Assembly: GCA_018340805.1 (NCBI GenBank)
Contig: JACMZG010000008.1
Location: 25,568,577-25,632,576 of the forward strand
DNA length: 64,000 nt
Direction: 5' to 3'
DNA from: Microvelia longipes
Taxonomy: Eukaryota; Arthropoda; Insecta; Hemiptera; Veliidae
Shown: piece by piece, positions 47,980 to 62,169 of the stretch
Layout: every line of letters begins with the position of its first letter
Numbering within the stretch: the first letter of the stretch is position 1
Position numbers and translations under genes: made by a program
The notes under the pieces: model-generated
Database searches by the model: none
What the model was told of the DNA's origin: nothing
The model's input: the letters and a program-made list of their open reading frames with translations, nothing else

Positions 47980-49382
47980 TTTAAATTTACATAAAGCACA
48001 TATAATAAATAATTATAAGTATTAATAACAATAAAGCATGTTTAGATCCTTTTAGCTCATCACGGATAATTCTGCGGGAACTACCTAAAGTGTAGTACCA
48101 ACGCCACGCTCTAAATGTAATCTAAAGTAAACGATCATTTATTTGGCAAAATCATCTATAAACTGAAAGTCAAAGGTCAGTATAAGTACTGACCTTTGAG
48201 ATGGCATATAATATACAAATAAAATAAGTATTGAAACTGTGTGTCATGCCTGCCAGAACATTTTATTACATTACATTTTAAATTTATTTATATTGAAAGA
48301 AACATTGTAGACTATTTTAATTCCCAAATGCTGTTTACGAAGGAACGGAGTTTTGTAATTAGCAATGGTATACAAATATCCACAAACAAGGTAAACCCAA
48401 AAAAAACATTTATGGTTGATTTAATGGTATTAGGAATCAGGAATCGCCGTTCTGATGAACCTGTAGACTACCACCTTCTTTATCACCGTCTTTAATTAAA
48501 TTGTAAGTTTTATTGTATGAGTATTCGAAACAAATGTTGATTGGATTATAGATAGACATGTAAAATTTCCTCTTGTGCGGATGTAATATTTTTTTATTCA
48601 AAACCAGTTCTGTATCACTGTAATGGACCAATTAATTCAAACGAAAGTGAAAGAAAGTTAATAAGAATGTTATTACACAGTCTATCGGATCAGTACGCTT
48701 TGGTTACGCTCAGATGTCTTTCATTCAGATTAGTATTCGATAATAAAAATCGACTATTTCAAGCGTGAGATACTATTGATGGAGTGATATATGGGATGTA
48801 AGGGGTAGCGTGTTTCTCCCACTTGGATTTCAACAAGTTCCTACTGAGACAAACAGAGCAAAACACTTCTAGTACTTGTTATTATCCTGTGATTGTGAGT
48901 AGTGTCATGTGTAACTAGTTTCTTATCAAAGATTCGTTTTATAGTGATACCCAAGAGGATATTTACACTTCGGATTTAAAATACGTAAGTACCTAAACGA
49001 ACGCCTTTAAAAGTGAATACTACTTAGGAAACCTCAGTTCAAAAACGCAATTAAGAAGTGCGGCTTTCAATACTGGGTCTGTGAATCATTAAACCAGAAG
49101 ATGCTTAATTCCTTGTGATGGCCTTTAATCAAATTCTCTCCAGCACGGCTATTTACAGCGAATTTAAACAGATAAATGTGGGGTAGAAAGAGGGAAATGT
49201 TATTATTTTAGCCTTAAAAGACTAAAAGGTAAATAAGTCAAAGAGCAAGAGTTGGCACGTGTTTTGATTTTTATAATTTTACAATGCAAATCTAAGTGAA
49301 CATGATCGAATGTCTTTGAAGATCCATGTGTTAAAAATTATTAGCTATTGAATGAACCAATTAAATGACGTATTTGTTGAAA

Positions 49383-49545
49383 ATTCTGGTGCACAAGCTG
49401 TGCGAAGTTTCTTTGCAATGCGTGCTTTCTAGCTCAATAATCTGTTTATTGTTTAAGTTCTGGGTTTATGCCTGAATAATAAGCAGAAGCATTACTACTT
49501 TTTGTACAATATTTTTTGGATTTTTCAAAGGAAAGGTGCATATGC
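49383..49545. mobile_element. Diverged copy of one foldback arm
   Basis: Follows the 45.2 kb left arm in order: AATTCTGGTGC, CGAAGTTTC, AATGCGTG, CTTTCTAGCTCAATAATC, GGTTTATGCCT, and TTTTTCAAAGGAAAGGTGC. Substantially diverged, with no matching right arm. Confidence 0.45.
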
Positions 49546-49812
49546 AATCCACGTGGTAACAAAACTTCACTGGTAACAAAGGTCACTGGTCACCATTCGA
49601 AAATCGACACGGCACACGGAATAATTATCACTTATACAATGGTTTATGCTAATTTTAAAATGTTTTTCCGTATTTCATTGGTAAATTTGGAAAAGTGTGT
49701 AGCAAGTAGTAATGTTTATAGCCCAAGAGCCGGACCTGAAAAAATGTGACTCATTGTGTAATACTTAAAAAACCAAATTTTTCTTAAAATATACCTTAAA
49801 TTTTAAGAAAAC

Positions 49813-49858
49813 CATAGTCTGCCTATCTAGAGTCTCAACCCTAGATAGGCAGACTATG
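49813..49858. repeat. Perfect hairpin, 18-base arms, 10-base loop
   Basis: CATAGTCTGCCTATCTAG / CTAGATAGGCAGACTATG. The right arm plus TTTTT recurs as a direct copy at 50368-50387. Confidence 0.85.
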
Positions 49859-50540
49859 TTTTTCCGGACATAACAGGACATTTAAATCGGTAATAACAAA
49901 ACATTTATGCAAGAAATGTATTGTTGAAATCACTCATAATTTTTATGATTTCGCATGCTCAACATTTTATATATAATCGCACAAATTTCAGTTTTCTTGA
50001 AATAAGTGGTTTCCTGTGGGTCGTGTGCAAAACATGAATCAAATATTTTTAAAGGTGATAAAATTTCCTATACAATGAGCGTTTAATCATCAAAATCGGA
50101 TGACTACAACCAAAGGAATGGCTCTATCAAAAACACCAAAAAATAGGTAATTTATGCAAAAGTCAATGAATTTCTTTGGAAAATGATTGGCTTTTTGTGA
50201 ACTTTAACAAAAACACTCGATTAATAGGAAATTTTTTCAGCTTTAAAAGATGTTCTCTTCATGTTTTCCACACGACTTACAGTGAACCACTTATTACAAG
50301 AAAAATGGAATTTGTGCGATTTTCTAATATTTTAAGCGAGCGCACTCCTATGAAGGGGTCCACTTTGGATAGGCAGACTATGTTTTTCCTTTATAATTTA
50401 AGGTATTTTTTCAGAAAAATATGGTTTGAAGTAGAACAAAACTAGTCACATTTTTTAGACCTGTCTCTTGGACTATTAGGTTATAGGGTAATAACAGAAA
50501 ATGTATGCAAGAAATGTATTACTGAGCAAGAAATCACTCA
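49844..50540 (+). repeat. Direct-repeat pair about 0.5-0.6 kb apart
   Basis: GATAGGCAGACTATGTTTTT occurs at 49844 and 50368. ATGCAAGAAATGTATT followed by GAAATCACTCATA occurs at about 49907 and 50503. Order is conserved with diverged spacers, consistent with an old tandem duplication. Confidence 0.55.
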
Positions 50541-50790
50541 TAGCAAGGAAAATTCGCATGGCTTGCGGACCTCTGCACTAGAATTATTTTGTCGGTATAA
50601 ACTAATATTGTTTAAGTATGACGACAAAACAATTATCAACCTTAAAAGAATTCGAACCTGGACCCTAGCTTTGAGCATTTTGAGTGGTCGTATCGACCCC
50701 GGACCGGTTTATTCGATTCTACATTCTAAAAAATATTGAGATCCTACTCAACATTTGTTTTCCGACCGTATTGTAACCGACTTTTGATTG
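50540..50790. mobile_element. Foldback module plus SINE-like B box and one 146-bp-type unit
   Basis: AAAATTCGCATGGCTTGCGGACC, then AGAATTATTTTGTCGGTATAAAC, the minus-strand B-box-like AGGTTCGAATTC (about 50647-50657), and GAGTGGTCGTATCGACCCC. This is the same order as 45.86-46.2 kb, in one diverged copy. Confidence 0.55.
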
Positions 50791-50799
50791 CACATGAAC

Positions 50800-52940
50800 C
50801 ACTAAAACAGACTTGTGTCACACTTCTAGACTTCGGGCCTGCTATGTCGGGAGCCCCTGTATTACCGATTTTTGTTTCAAAAACAAAATCGCTAAAACTA
50901 TCTTGATTAATATTATTATTTTTAGTATTATACCTTTATTAAGTTGACTCATTTTTCAGTTGCTACTATTTAAATCATAAGACTACTATTTAATTATCAG
51001 TTGCTACTAATAATCTAATACATAATAAACATTCAGAGGCAATCAAAATAAACTAAATCCAAACCCTTTTGCGAATTTAATATTTTTTAGAAAATAGATA
51101 TTTTAGTGTTAGACAGTCCCTATTGTTAATAATAAATTAAAGTAAGGTGGATTAAAATGGTTGCATTTGTGATAGAAAGGTCAAGAATTGAGTTATTGTC
51201 AACATTCCAATAGGGTTGGAAAATACCTGTGTGTCATAACTAATATACTATAGCAAGTATAAGCTTTGTCTAGTAATATACTTATATAATATATTATATA
51301 ATATCATATCATATAATATAGCATATCAGCACATCTATGAGTTATCTAACATAGTTTCTCTGGTATGGAAGAACAAAATCCATTAAACGTGCATTATTTC
51401 ACTATTTCTTATTTTAAAGATTACTTATTAAGGGGACACATTTGAAATTCATAATCCCATGAAATTAAAGCCCCTTTAACTTAAGTATTCCAAGTTTCGT
51501 CAGATCATATCAAAGTGTCCAAAGTTAATCAAGGCCAGTTAATGTGGACCAGAGTCCCTACTTAGGTCTACACTGCACAAGAGCCAATCAAACGTAACTA
51601 ATAAATCAAAAGAAACAAAAAGTAAAGAAATAATAAATTTTAATTTTTTCGCCAAGTTATCATTATAAATCCTCACAAATCAATTACTAAATACTTTTTC
51701 AATGCCAAAGAAATTTACAGTTTCGTAATGATAATAATCAAGTTTATATTAATTATAAAGGATTTAAATCTAAGTTTTTAATTTAATCATCAAAAATTCA
51801 AAAAAAGCATACTTCCTCACAGATCAAAAATAATTAACAACTGTATAATTATTCAATCGTCAAGTTAAATATTGAAATTCAAAAAATGATTAATTTGAAA
51901 CAGAAAAAGTTGTAAACATCGAATTTACTAAAACTATTGTATAATAAATAATCTACGTTGATTTTTATCAGATTTATTTTTTATGTTTATATAAATTGGT
52001 TAGGTAGTAAATTTAATTTTTTGAAATTGGGTTCAAGGATAAAGTTTAAACAAATGATGAGCCATCTTATGATGCTAAGTATTAAAATCGATTTGGAAAT
52101 AGTTAAAGTAAAATACGACCAGGACCAGTATGTTACAAAATAATCTTTGACATTTAAAGGACTAAACAAATAAGACTTTTTGGGATATAAATAAAAAATT
52201 GAATAAACGTTTTTTGACAGAAATGTTAAATGAAATTATACTTTTAGGATTTTATTAGACAAATTATACTTTTGCGATAATGAAATAACTTTATTTCTAA
52301 AAAAACTAAAATTAAGTGCTTTAGCACGCTAATTCATGAGAAATGTTTACAATAAACTCATTGTTTTTTTTTTCACACTATATTCTAGTTAAGAATTTTT
52401 TCTTATAAAAATGTCAATACGGAAGAAATATGACATTTCTTAATACAATTTGGCTGTAAATGAAGTCATATAAATAACGACAACAGTTCACTGTTAACCT
52501 TAAATTTGAAAATAATGGTCAGTTAAGTCAAACGAATACATTACTTACTGATATATTTTATTCTGTTACTGTTATTTTATTATTTTAATTTAATATAAAC
52601 ATATTTTTTAAGAAACTATTGTATAACTTTCAATAGAAAAAAATTGGAAATGTCATCAAAAGAAAACACAATGGTAAAAGAAGTCTTGTTCTGACATTTT
52701 ACCAACACAAACTTATTGTCCTGTTTACTTTGTCAAAAAATAATCTTAAAATAGGAAATCATGATTCTTTGAAACTTACGACAAAGACTATTACATTATC
52801 TAAATCGAAATATATGTTTGTTTTGGTATTAGGGATTTTTAGAAATATCACATTTTATAGTTTGTTACTGAGTGAAAAAAATCATTAGTAGTCTTTTTCC
52901 AAAGAATTAAAGCAAAATAAAAAACCCTATAGTTATACTA
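50800..52940. other. Intergenic, AT-rich
   Basis: No gene, repeat family or hairpin recognised. Confidence 0.6.
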
Positions 52941-52945
52941 GTCAC

Positions 52946-53428
52946 AATGAAACGAAATTTAGTATACTTATTTATCACGTAAAGGGATATACAAAAATAG
53001 TACCAAATTTCAACTCAATTCGATTATTTTTTCGATTTTTTTTATATTTAAAAACCGTATACAAGTCATTCGATAAAAATTTAACTAATGCTGATAATGA
53101 GGAAAAAACGACTGCATTCCTGTTAAATTTTAAATCAATCAAAACATTCTGCGTTTTATAAATTTTCATAATGTATGCTGAATCATTATTTTGATATTTA
53201 CATGGTAACACAGTGACCGTAAGATTAATTTTATCCTAATTTTCATTTCCTTAGCATAAATAAGCTGAGAGCGTATTTATGCTAAGGAAATGAAGCAAAT
53301 GAGGCCAGTCTCAGGAAGTCTTAAAAACACCTAAAACTGATAATTCATGTGAATCCCGGTTTTCGGTTATCTGTTCTAACACAATAAGTTTCCTATATAC
53401 CTATGGTATAAATGAGCAAAAGTAAACA
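52946..53428 (+). repeat. Dispersed repeat family A, 5'-truncated
   Basis: Begins mid-element at AATGAAACGAAATTTAGTAT and runs to CCTATGGTATAAATGAGCAA. A 19-bp hairpin (53244-53292) replaces the usual AGCATAAATACACTGGG region. Confidence 0.7.
53244..53292. repeat. Perfect hairpin, 19-base arms, inside a family A copy
   Basis: CATTTCCTTAGCATAAATA / TATTTATGCTAAGGAAATG with an 11-base loop. The arms derive from the family's AGCATAAATA segment. Confidence 0.85.
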
Positions 53429-53434
53429 TTTTAT

Positions 53435-54770
53435 AAAATATATAAATGTTAATTTATTTATTTTGAGTAAATTGATTTCAGATATTTTCTTAATTTTGAT
53501 CTTGTAATTGCATGTATTCTATTGATCTTTTTGAGTCAAAATTTAATTATTTAAATATTCTAGAATTAGTTTTTTAGAAGAAAATAACATTTTCATTGTC
53601 CACAAACCATTTCTTGCCAAAGCGAGATCACAGTTTGGAAAAATTATCCCTCTCTTTTAACATCATATCATTTGAAAACTAACTCAAATTAAAGTATTGT
53701 TTTGTTCAATATCACGAACACAGGTCAGTAGATTTGCCAGTCATACAAGGGGATTTTGTCCGTATATTAAACTTGTTTAAACTTGCAACAACGCATTTGC
53801 AGAATTAAACCTCCTAAACAAGTTTATTGCAGGAATATAGACATTCTTGGTGTTGATAATATTGACATTAGATAAGTTGACATTAAATAAAAATATTATT
53901 AAATGCCTTAACCTGACTAATATAAAAATTTGATTTATTAAAAAAAAAAACTAAGAAATAAAATTAACCGATATTAAGTAAATAGGAAGTACTAAATCAA
54001 GATAGTAATATCATAAACATCAAACTATCTACGCATAAGAACCGGAAATAGCAGAAAGTGATCTACACCATACACAGTTTACTGACACCAGTTCTAATGA
54101 CGACTTTGAACCAAGTCGTCTAAATTACAAATAAGAAACTTACTTTCCCACTGACTCTACCAAAGAAGGATAAATACGAGTAACTATCAGGAATTATCTT
54201 AATCATTAATAACATTACTATAACACTAACTATTAATAAAAATAATTTTGACGCTTGAACAAGTTTGATTTAATTTGATAAAACTAACTAAAACAACAGC
54301 AATTAAGTAGTTGTATTAAATGAATATAAAATTATAAAATGTATATCTGATGATTTAATATAATATGTAATTAGAATAATTTATTCGGAGGAGTGTGTAG
54401 TTATAGATTAATAAACAGTAATTATTAAGTAATAGCATAAGGAACTATATAGATGCATTACAATGTATACTATGTTAAATATTTAGTTATGCAATAATGT
54501 AAATGTATTTTTGTTTTTTTGTTGTATAAAGAAAGTTGTTTAACTGATTCTGATAATCTTTTATAAAACGAGCGTTTAAAATGAAGACGTATGTAGTATG
54601 TTTACCAGCTACCGTATTTCACCTAGGAAAAGTATTTTGTTTATATTCAACGAAACCTAAACTAATATGAAACATTAAAGTGAATGTTTCATGTGTTAAA
54701 CTCCTTATGTCAGAAAAAAACTATTTCTCACCACTGAGGCTCTTTGATAGCAAAAATATGTGTCTAATTT

Positions 54771-54820
<50 letters not shown>

Positions 54821-56530
54821 ATATATTATATATATATATATATATTATATATATATATACATACATATTAGGAGTGTTTCAGTGTTTTTACTGAATAATT
54901 TTTATAGCATTATATTTCATAATGTTCTTTAATAAAACTCTACATAATGGTAGGCATTTAATTAAAATTTCAAATCATACTTTGGTAATAGTAACCAAAA
55001 AATGTTTGCCTCAATTTAAGGATTTAATGTTGATGCATTTGAATTGTTTCGCCCTGATATGGGGTATGAAAGGAAATAAATAAACTATTACTCATACTAA
55101 TAGACAACGCATAATTAATTATTTATGATTATGATTTTAGAGTTATGATATAACATTTTAAGATAATTATTTATGAATAAATAAATAAGTTCATTTCATT
55201 TAAGAAATCGCCTAGTATTATGAAAATATTTGAAAACAGTTCTTACATAGACGGGACTTCAATTCCACAAACCAAAGATTTTATACACTAATAATTTTGG
55301 AATGTGGTGTATCCAAAACCGACCCAAAGTTTTGCAAAAAAGAGAAAAGTTTGGTTAATACACATAAAGCCAGGTGTAAAACTTCATATGGTTTTCTGGG
55401 TATAAACTTTAAATCAGAGTTGATTTTGTTCATTACTGAGTGTTTAAGTTTTTAAAAACAACATATGTCATCAATTAGCTAGTAAACAAAGCTTTAAACT
55501 TTCTATTAAATACATTTAAGTTAAAATTAATTTAAGGGAGCAAAATAAAGTATAACAATTTTTAAAGAATAATTGAAAAAAAAACAGGTATTGTCACTCT
55601 TAATTATTAAACTAAATGGATATTAGGATCACCTTAGCAATATTCCAGTAGCCCGTAACTTTATTTATCCTGCTAAATATCTACTCTTTTAAATTATAAG
55701 TTTTTATCATTTTAGGGATAAAATAATAGATTTATTTCAGGTTAAATTGCCAAACATTGTATAATTGTTTTATTACAAAGTTTTTTGGGTGAACAATTTT
55801 ATTAATTTATGAAAAGTTTTCATTTCAAATAAAAGACTTGAATGTTGAATGTAAATATTTTAAATAAATTAAATTAAGCATTCAAACTATTTATATGAAC
55901 ACGATTTATTAAACTGCAAAACTGATTTATACTTTATCTATGTTTACCACATTATAACGTAACATAAATAACAAAAATATTTATTGTGCTAACTAATTTG
56001 CAGTAATACTTAAAAGAATACATTTCCTTTAACTTTTAAAATTAAAATCGACACAATAGTGTATTAAAGAAACAACTACAATTAATAATGAGTAAAAATT
56101 AAAGTGCTAAAAATGAAATTTATATTTATCAATGTAAATGGTTAACAATAATAAAACATTAAATTTAAAATTTTATAATAAGATCATCAGGTGTTTTTTA
56201 AGCTGTCCCAGTATTTTAACAGATCCAGTTTAAGCTTTTAACTTTGATTTAAATTTTACAATTATTTACTTTAATTATTGATTTTCATTACACAAAATGG
56301 AACGAATTGAAAATTAATCTAATTGTTTACGTTGGTTGAAGCTTATTGTCAAGTGATAAATTTTTAAAACCTTTAAATTTTCCATTTAAAATAAAAGGTC
56401 TTAGTATTGTTTATTGAAAGTTTTATTTGGTTCTTGAATGTTTTGTTTGTTGAGTTAAATTTAATAGAAAATAACAACAAAATATTTTAATCAGGGATAT
56501 AACTAATTGACTGTTAAAGTAACTTATTTA
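53435..56530. other. Intergenic, AT-rich
   Basis: One (TA)n array at 54.8 kb; otherwise nothing recognised. Confidence 0.6.
54774..54862. repeat. (TA)n microsatellite
   Basis: TA tract with ATTATA slips, ending in ACATACAT. Confidence 0.9.
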
Positions 56531-56534
56531 AACA

Positions 56535-56638
56535 AATCTGACGTGAACCGCAAGCCAAGCGAATTTTCTTTGAAATGCGCGCTCTCTTGATTATCAATCC
56601 AATTTTTGCTTAAGTTTTCGATATATATATATTATATT

Positions 56639-56670
<32 letters not shown>

Positions 56671-56691
56671 ATATATATTATATATATATAC

Positions 56692-56723
<32 letters not shown>

Positions 56724-56935
56724 TATATATATTTTATATAATATATATATATATATATATGCCTGAGCAGTAACGTCACAACTTTTTTTAAATTTTTTAA
56801 AGTTATATTAAATATAATAACTTTTAAAAACGTCAGGTTATTAAATATACATCGAAAACTTAAGCAAAAATTGGATTGATAAGCAGGAAAGCGCGCATGT
56901 CTAAGAAAATTCGCCCGCGTACGGACATCCGCGCT
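56535..56935. mobile_element. Foldback element with a (TA)n array as its loop
   Basis: The left arm (56535-56622: CAAGCCAAGCGAATTTTC, ATCAATCCAATTTTTGC, TTAAGTTTTCGAT) pairs with the right arm (56842-56935: ATCGAAAACTTAAGC, AAAATTGGATTGAT, AAAATTCGCCCGCG). The centre is irregular (TA)n (56621-56760) plus about 80 bases. Confidence 0.7.
56621..56760. repeat. Irregular (TA)n forming the centre of a foldback
   Basis: TA broken by ATTA, ACTA and TTTTA slips, flanked by the inverted arms at 56535-56622 and 56842-56935. Confidence 0.85.
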
Positions 56936-58040
56936 AGAACTATTTTGATGTTATGCTCTGAATTACAGTAAATAAGACGACTATAGCTTTGAGTAGTCTT
57001 ATCGATTCCGGAGTTGTGTTATTGAACTCAGCTCTCCAAAAAACATGAAAAACGACACCTTGTTGATGTTTCCACAAACGCGAAATAAATTCATGTCAAT
57101 ATAAACTCGAGTTAAAAAATGATATTGACGTTTTAAATTATAACTGTGATCATTAGAATAGCTTACATAGATTTCCAATTGGATTTAAAACCTGTTTTAA
57201 AATTAATTTCATTGGAAGAATTGTTGAAGAAAATTTTAAAACCGTGACAAAAATTAAATAAATGGATATTTAAGAAACCCTAAATTATTTTTAAATTTGT
57301 TATAACATTGCCCTAAATATTATTTTTTTTAGTAAAGGCTGTTTTATAAAAAAGTGTTTTTATCAGAAGTTAAGTCGTTTAAAAATATTTTTAATCCCTA
57401 TTTTACACATGCATTAAAAAGTCTCGCGAGAGAAAATTACCAATGATTTTTTTTCAATTCTTTTAAAAATCAACCATAATTGTAAATATTTCTCTTTGAA
57501 TTATTTTTTTAATCTCTCATATCAGATTTTTATCTTAGACATACATCAAAAATCGCAAATCATTTTTCCAAACCTGCAAAGGTATGGAGTTAAAAAAAAG
57601 TACACTGACAAGAAGCAAAACATAGTTTGACGTAATATTTAATAAAGCGGAATTAAATTATATCCGACAAGTAGTGCTTCGATATTTTTTCAATTTGTTT
57701 ATCGTAGGAAAAAGGTCAACAACTCTGAGTCTACGTCACGTCAATTCAGTAATAAATAAGAAAAATTATGTTTAGAAGTTAATAAAATTAATCTTTGTAA
57801 ATGATTGTATAGGAAATTTTTTTTTATTAAAAAAATAATAGTTGTACTTTATTAAGGGCAAATTCTTTGATCAATTTCCAAACTTATGTCAGTTTAAAAG
57901 AATGGTTTTACAATGATTTTGAAGGTTTATTTCAGCATTATAAAAAATGCTACACCTGGTAATAAAGGCGTTTTAAAAACCTCTTGTGTTTTTCAATATG
58001 TTTTAAAGGGACAACTGGTAACCATATGCGTTAAGCACGC

Positions 58041-58190
58041 ACATGGTTATCAGTTGACAGCGTGGAAAATATTGTAGAGAGCTAATGAGGTTTGCCTTAT
58101 AGGAAATTTTGGGCGAGGTTTATCTTTCAGGACTAACCTCATTGGCTTCTTTGCATTATTTTCCCACACTGTCAACAGATTATAACCGTG
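58041..58190. mobile_element. Short MITE, family M1, copy 2
   Basis: Same architecture and length as the 25.2 kb copy: TTATCAGTTGACAGCGTGG at the left, CCACACTGTCAACAG at the right, and the inner AATGAGGTTTG / ACTAACCTCATTGG pair. Divergence is scattered point changes. Confidence 0.75.
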
Positions 58191-58884
58191 TATTATAAAT
58201 ATAATGCCAATTCGAAGTGTTTTTTTAGAAACAAATAGCTTATGAGGCTGGGGTCATGAAAGGGGGTAGTAGGGCGAGGCAGATTTCTTAAAAAGGGGTG
58301 TCTCCCTGATCAAGAATATATATATAGTGGTGTGTGTGTAGTACGAGATAATTTGAACTTTTGAACGCATTCTTGAATCAAAATGAAACTTGGTACAATA
58401 ATCAACCTTGTTAATTTCCCTAACCCTACTGTCCATGAAATATGTGTGACGTCATTTACTTACAAAAATGACCCAGCAAACATTTAAAATCATAAATATT
58501 CATACATTATTTCGATTGAGCTGACATTTTTTATTCATACGCCACTATTTATGGTTCACAAACATACGAAGTTTGAAGTTTCATTGAATTATCAATATTC
58601 TCTCCGGTTTAATTAATAGACGTATATATGACAAACAAAACATTGTTATTGATTGACATAATGTAAACAAATTACGTATTTTTACTAATACATATAAAAA
58701 TTAGGCCGTGGAGAGCTAAGAGACCGAAAGCCTCTTATTTCATTGATGAGGTATATTACTAACTGTCTTATAATACAGTTAAAGAATTATATCTAACACA
58801 GTAACACGCGTATTATCTGGCCAGATAAACAAAGATGTAGGTACTAATTAATTCACACTGTTATAAATTTAAATAATACAATCT

Positions 58885-59175
58885 AAGTATTAATGTAATT
58901 ATTATGATAAAGGATTATAAATATAATTATTAGTAAGGATTAAGCTATGCCAGCAAGTTATACTACTTCAGTACTAACAGTCATATCAAAGCCATATCTT
59001 ATCATGGTTTCATGTAGTTGAAATATTTAATAAAAAAGTTAGGACTTATGTGATATATTAATGTAATTACTATGATAAAGGATTATAAATGTAATTATTA
59101 AGATAAAGGATTATAAAGTAATTATTAAGTAAAGGATTATATAAATATATGATTAGTGTAATTATTAGTAAGGAT
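58885..59175. repeat. AT-rich tandem repeat, 25-30-base unit
   Basis: GTAATTATTA then GATAAAGGATTATAAAT recurs about five times in two clusters (58893-58945 and 59060-59170). Confidence 0.75.
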
Positions 59176-59179
59176 TGAT

Positions 59180-62165
59180 GTAAGTATTAAATTCTTAAAT
59201 TACGAACACATGCCAATAGGCTAAACATTCCATACACTTGAGAGTTGAAGTTAATGCACCCAGCGTCATGGGTATCGTGGTTTGCAAAATCGATAAACCA
59301 GGGGTTTTATATCATGTTAAAATATTTTAATATAATATATTTTAAAATTTTGTCATAGTTTAATTCCTATTTTTCATCCGGGACTCGTAAAAAAAACTGT
59401 TGTATAATAGTTCATAGCCATAGTCAGTGTAGATATTTTTTTCCGTGGAAAAAATTAAATTAAATTATAAAGTTTCATAAGCGAATAAATTATACTATAA
59501 CATTTTTAAATTAAAGCTAAAGTATTTAAGTCGACCTATTCACAAAATAAGGCAGCAGGGTCAGATTTTACCCAACACTAGGCAATAAAGACAGAGATAG
59601 ATAAAATAAATTATTTCTGGAAAGAATGCAAAGTGCTTTGGGGGGGAGGAATATTTCTAGTGACATCATTCCTATCTAAAAACTCATCAATAAACACTTT
59701 CTCTATATTTGTAATCTTTTTGGGTAAATCTATTGTAAGAATAAATAGTTACGTAGAGTTTGCAAGCTTCATCCCGATCACTGTATGTATTTAAATGCAC
59801 TTCATGAAAAAAAATCTTTATTATAATTTAAAAAGAAAAACAAATGTTCAAACTTTGAAAGACTTAAGTTTCTGTTGCAAAAACCGCTCACATTGTGTAT
59901 AACATGTTAATCAAAATTATCTTCGTTTTATTTGATTTGTTCATTCAACTTCCTTTTTAAAAGACCATAATATGAAGGAATATGGAAGGAATTAAAGGAA
60001 AATAGGGACGTGTATCTTCTCAAATACTCTTAATGGAAACTATTGGGCCGTAGTTTGAGTGTGACCAATTGACAAACCCACTAAAATTTGAGAGGAAAAA
60101 GAATTTCTATTGGTTTTGTTTTAGTATGTCTGACTAGTATTTTGATATGATGTCAACTGATCAGTTAACAGTGCCTATCTTTATCACCTTATTAATTTTT
60201 GATGACTTAAAAAAGTGCCCAAACTAAAAATTGGGGGCCCCCATCCCTTGTGTACAGTAAACAAACAAGCTCTCTATTTCTGCGGGTTTTAGTATACTTA
60301 ATTAAAATTCAATTGATTTATAAAATTGTTTTAAAATTCTAAAATACAAAGCCTCACATTAACTTTAACGCAGGAATACTATTTATTACTTTAATAATAT
60401 CGATATGCACTAACTTCACAATAAGGAATAAGGAATAAGTGAGTTTAAATCAACCATCACAATATAAGGTAAATCACCAATTTTCTTTAATGATAGACTG
60501 TGGAACAAAACATATTGATTATACTACTTTCAACCAAAAAGTTTAGAATTTGGACACTCAAGGGACGGTTAGTCCTAGTTACGGTCTCTTTGTCGGCGTC
60601 CGTATACAAACTTATTTCCCTCAACGCTCTTCACCCTTACTTCCTATTTTTATCATTTATTATCTCTCAATATTTTATCTGTGATAAACAATTATTTACA
60701 GACTTTTACACTATTTCTTTTACTGTTATACTAGACATATTATGGATATGGTTGCATATAAGATTAAAAATTTAAAAAAAATATTTAATTGGAATTATTT
60801 CAACCATTTCATAAATATTGTTTGCGGTCCTCAAAAAATCTGATAGAATTTTTTTTTCTTCAAAGGTCCCCGTGGCCCCTAGGCCTTGGACCCCCTTCCT
60901 CTTTCCGAGGATGAGGATACCTTAGTTTCGCACTACAATGGTGAGGAAACCCCTTAGAATTTTTCATTTTATACTTTCGATTTTATTTATTTTTATTATA
61001 CTAAGTTAATATACTGATGTTTGCGCTCTTTTACCTCCAGACTTAGATGATCGTTTTTATTAAATTCCACCAATTTTAAATAGAAACAATGAAGATCAGC
61101 TAATCATTTGTCTTTTAAAGAATTTACAATTGCAATTCCTGTAAGAATCGCCAGTACAAATTACTGTTTTCCTGCATTACACTTTCTTCATAAATCATTG
61201 ACAAAATAAATGTTTTTGACAAAACAGAATACAACAAAATATTGAGCCAAGGTTCAGACATCTTTTTACACGAAGGAATTATATACCATGTATTTTGTTT
61301 CTTAACATCCAAGATAAATGGGCAATGTATTGACATACTATTCTATTAAAAAACGTCTTCCTCTTTTTATCAGATTGACTTTTCTTACAAGATTTCTTCC
61401 TATTTGTATAGGCTAAAGAAAAAATAGTTGTTATATCCAATAAATCATTCATCGACGATCCAAATCTTTTTATCGGACGATTCGACGATCCATATCCGAA
61501 TATAAACTTAAAGTTTAAGTAGGTAATAAAGGAAAAATGTAAAAAATCTAGTATCGAAAATATATAAAATATTTGGTGTTTTCAGATATTTAATTTTATT
61601 TGAAAGTTTAATGTGTTTTGGTAATCCTAGTTTTTTAAGTCTAAATTTTGACTAACTCGTTATTTTAGTTCATTATGAGAGATAATTAGCAATAAGTTAC
61701 TCTCAGGAAATTAATAGCACTTGTTTTTCAGCGAATTTTCAAAACAAATCAATTATCAGGCAATAGGATTTCGGTTTAGGTCGATTTACCTTATAAGCAA
61801 AATTATAATCAAATCCCTATTGACTAATACTTTTGAAAAATTAACGCATTAAATATAATTTATTCAAAAATTAAGGGTATTCAAGTTAGGGTTTATATTG
61901 GTATTAAATGTTTTTGGTTATAACCTAGCTTTTGGACCCAATCTGTGACCACCCCATAGCACTAGAGAAGCCCTAACACCTGTTAATTAGATAACACAGC
62001 TCTGTTATCCGGGTGGGCATTAAACGGTGATCTATTCAGCGTTTTATTAAAAATACTAAAATTATAAAAATACGCTGATCAATCGTTTTTGATTTTCTTT
62101 GAAAGTTAAGGACGTTATAAATAAAATATTTTCCGGTGGAATTACAACTAGACTTAAAAATTTAT
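59180..62165. other. Intergenic
   Basis: A patch rich in GGCCCC and GGACCCCC runs at about 60230-60260 and 60860-60950 may be remains of a DNA transposon, but no ends were found. Nothing else recognised. Confidence 0.4.
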
Positions 62166-62169
62166 TTTC

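Noticed and set aside
60500..60775. 91-codon hydrophobic open frame
   Set aside because: Starts at a non-ATG codon, AT-driven composition, no neighbours or motifs in support.
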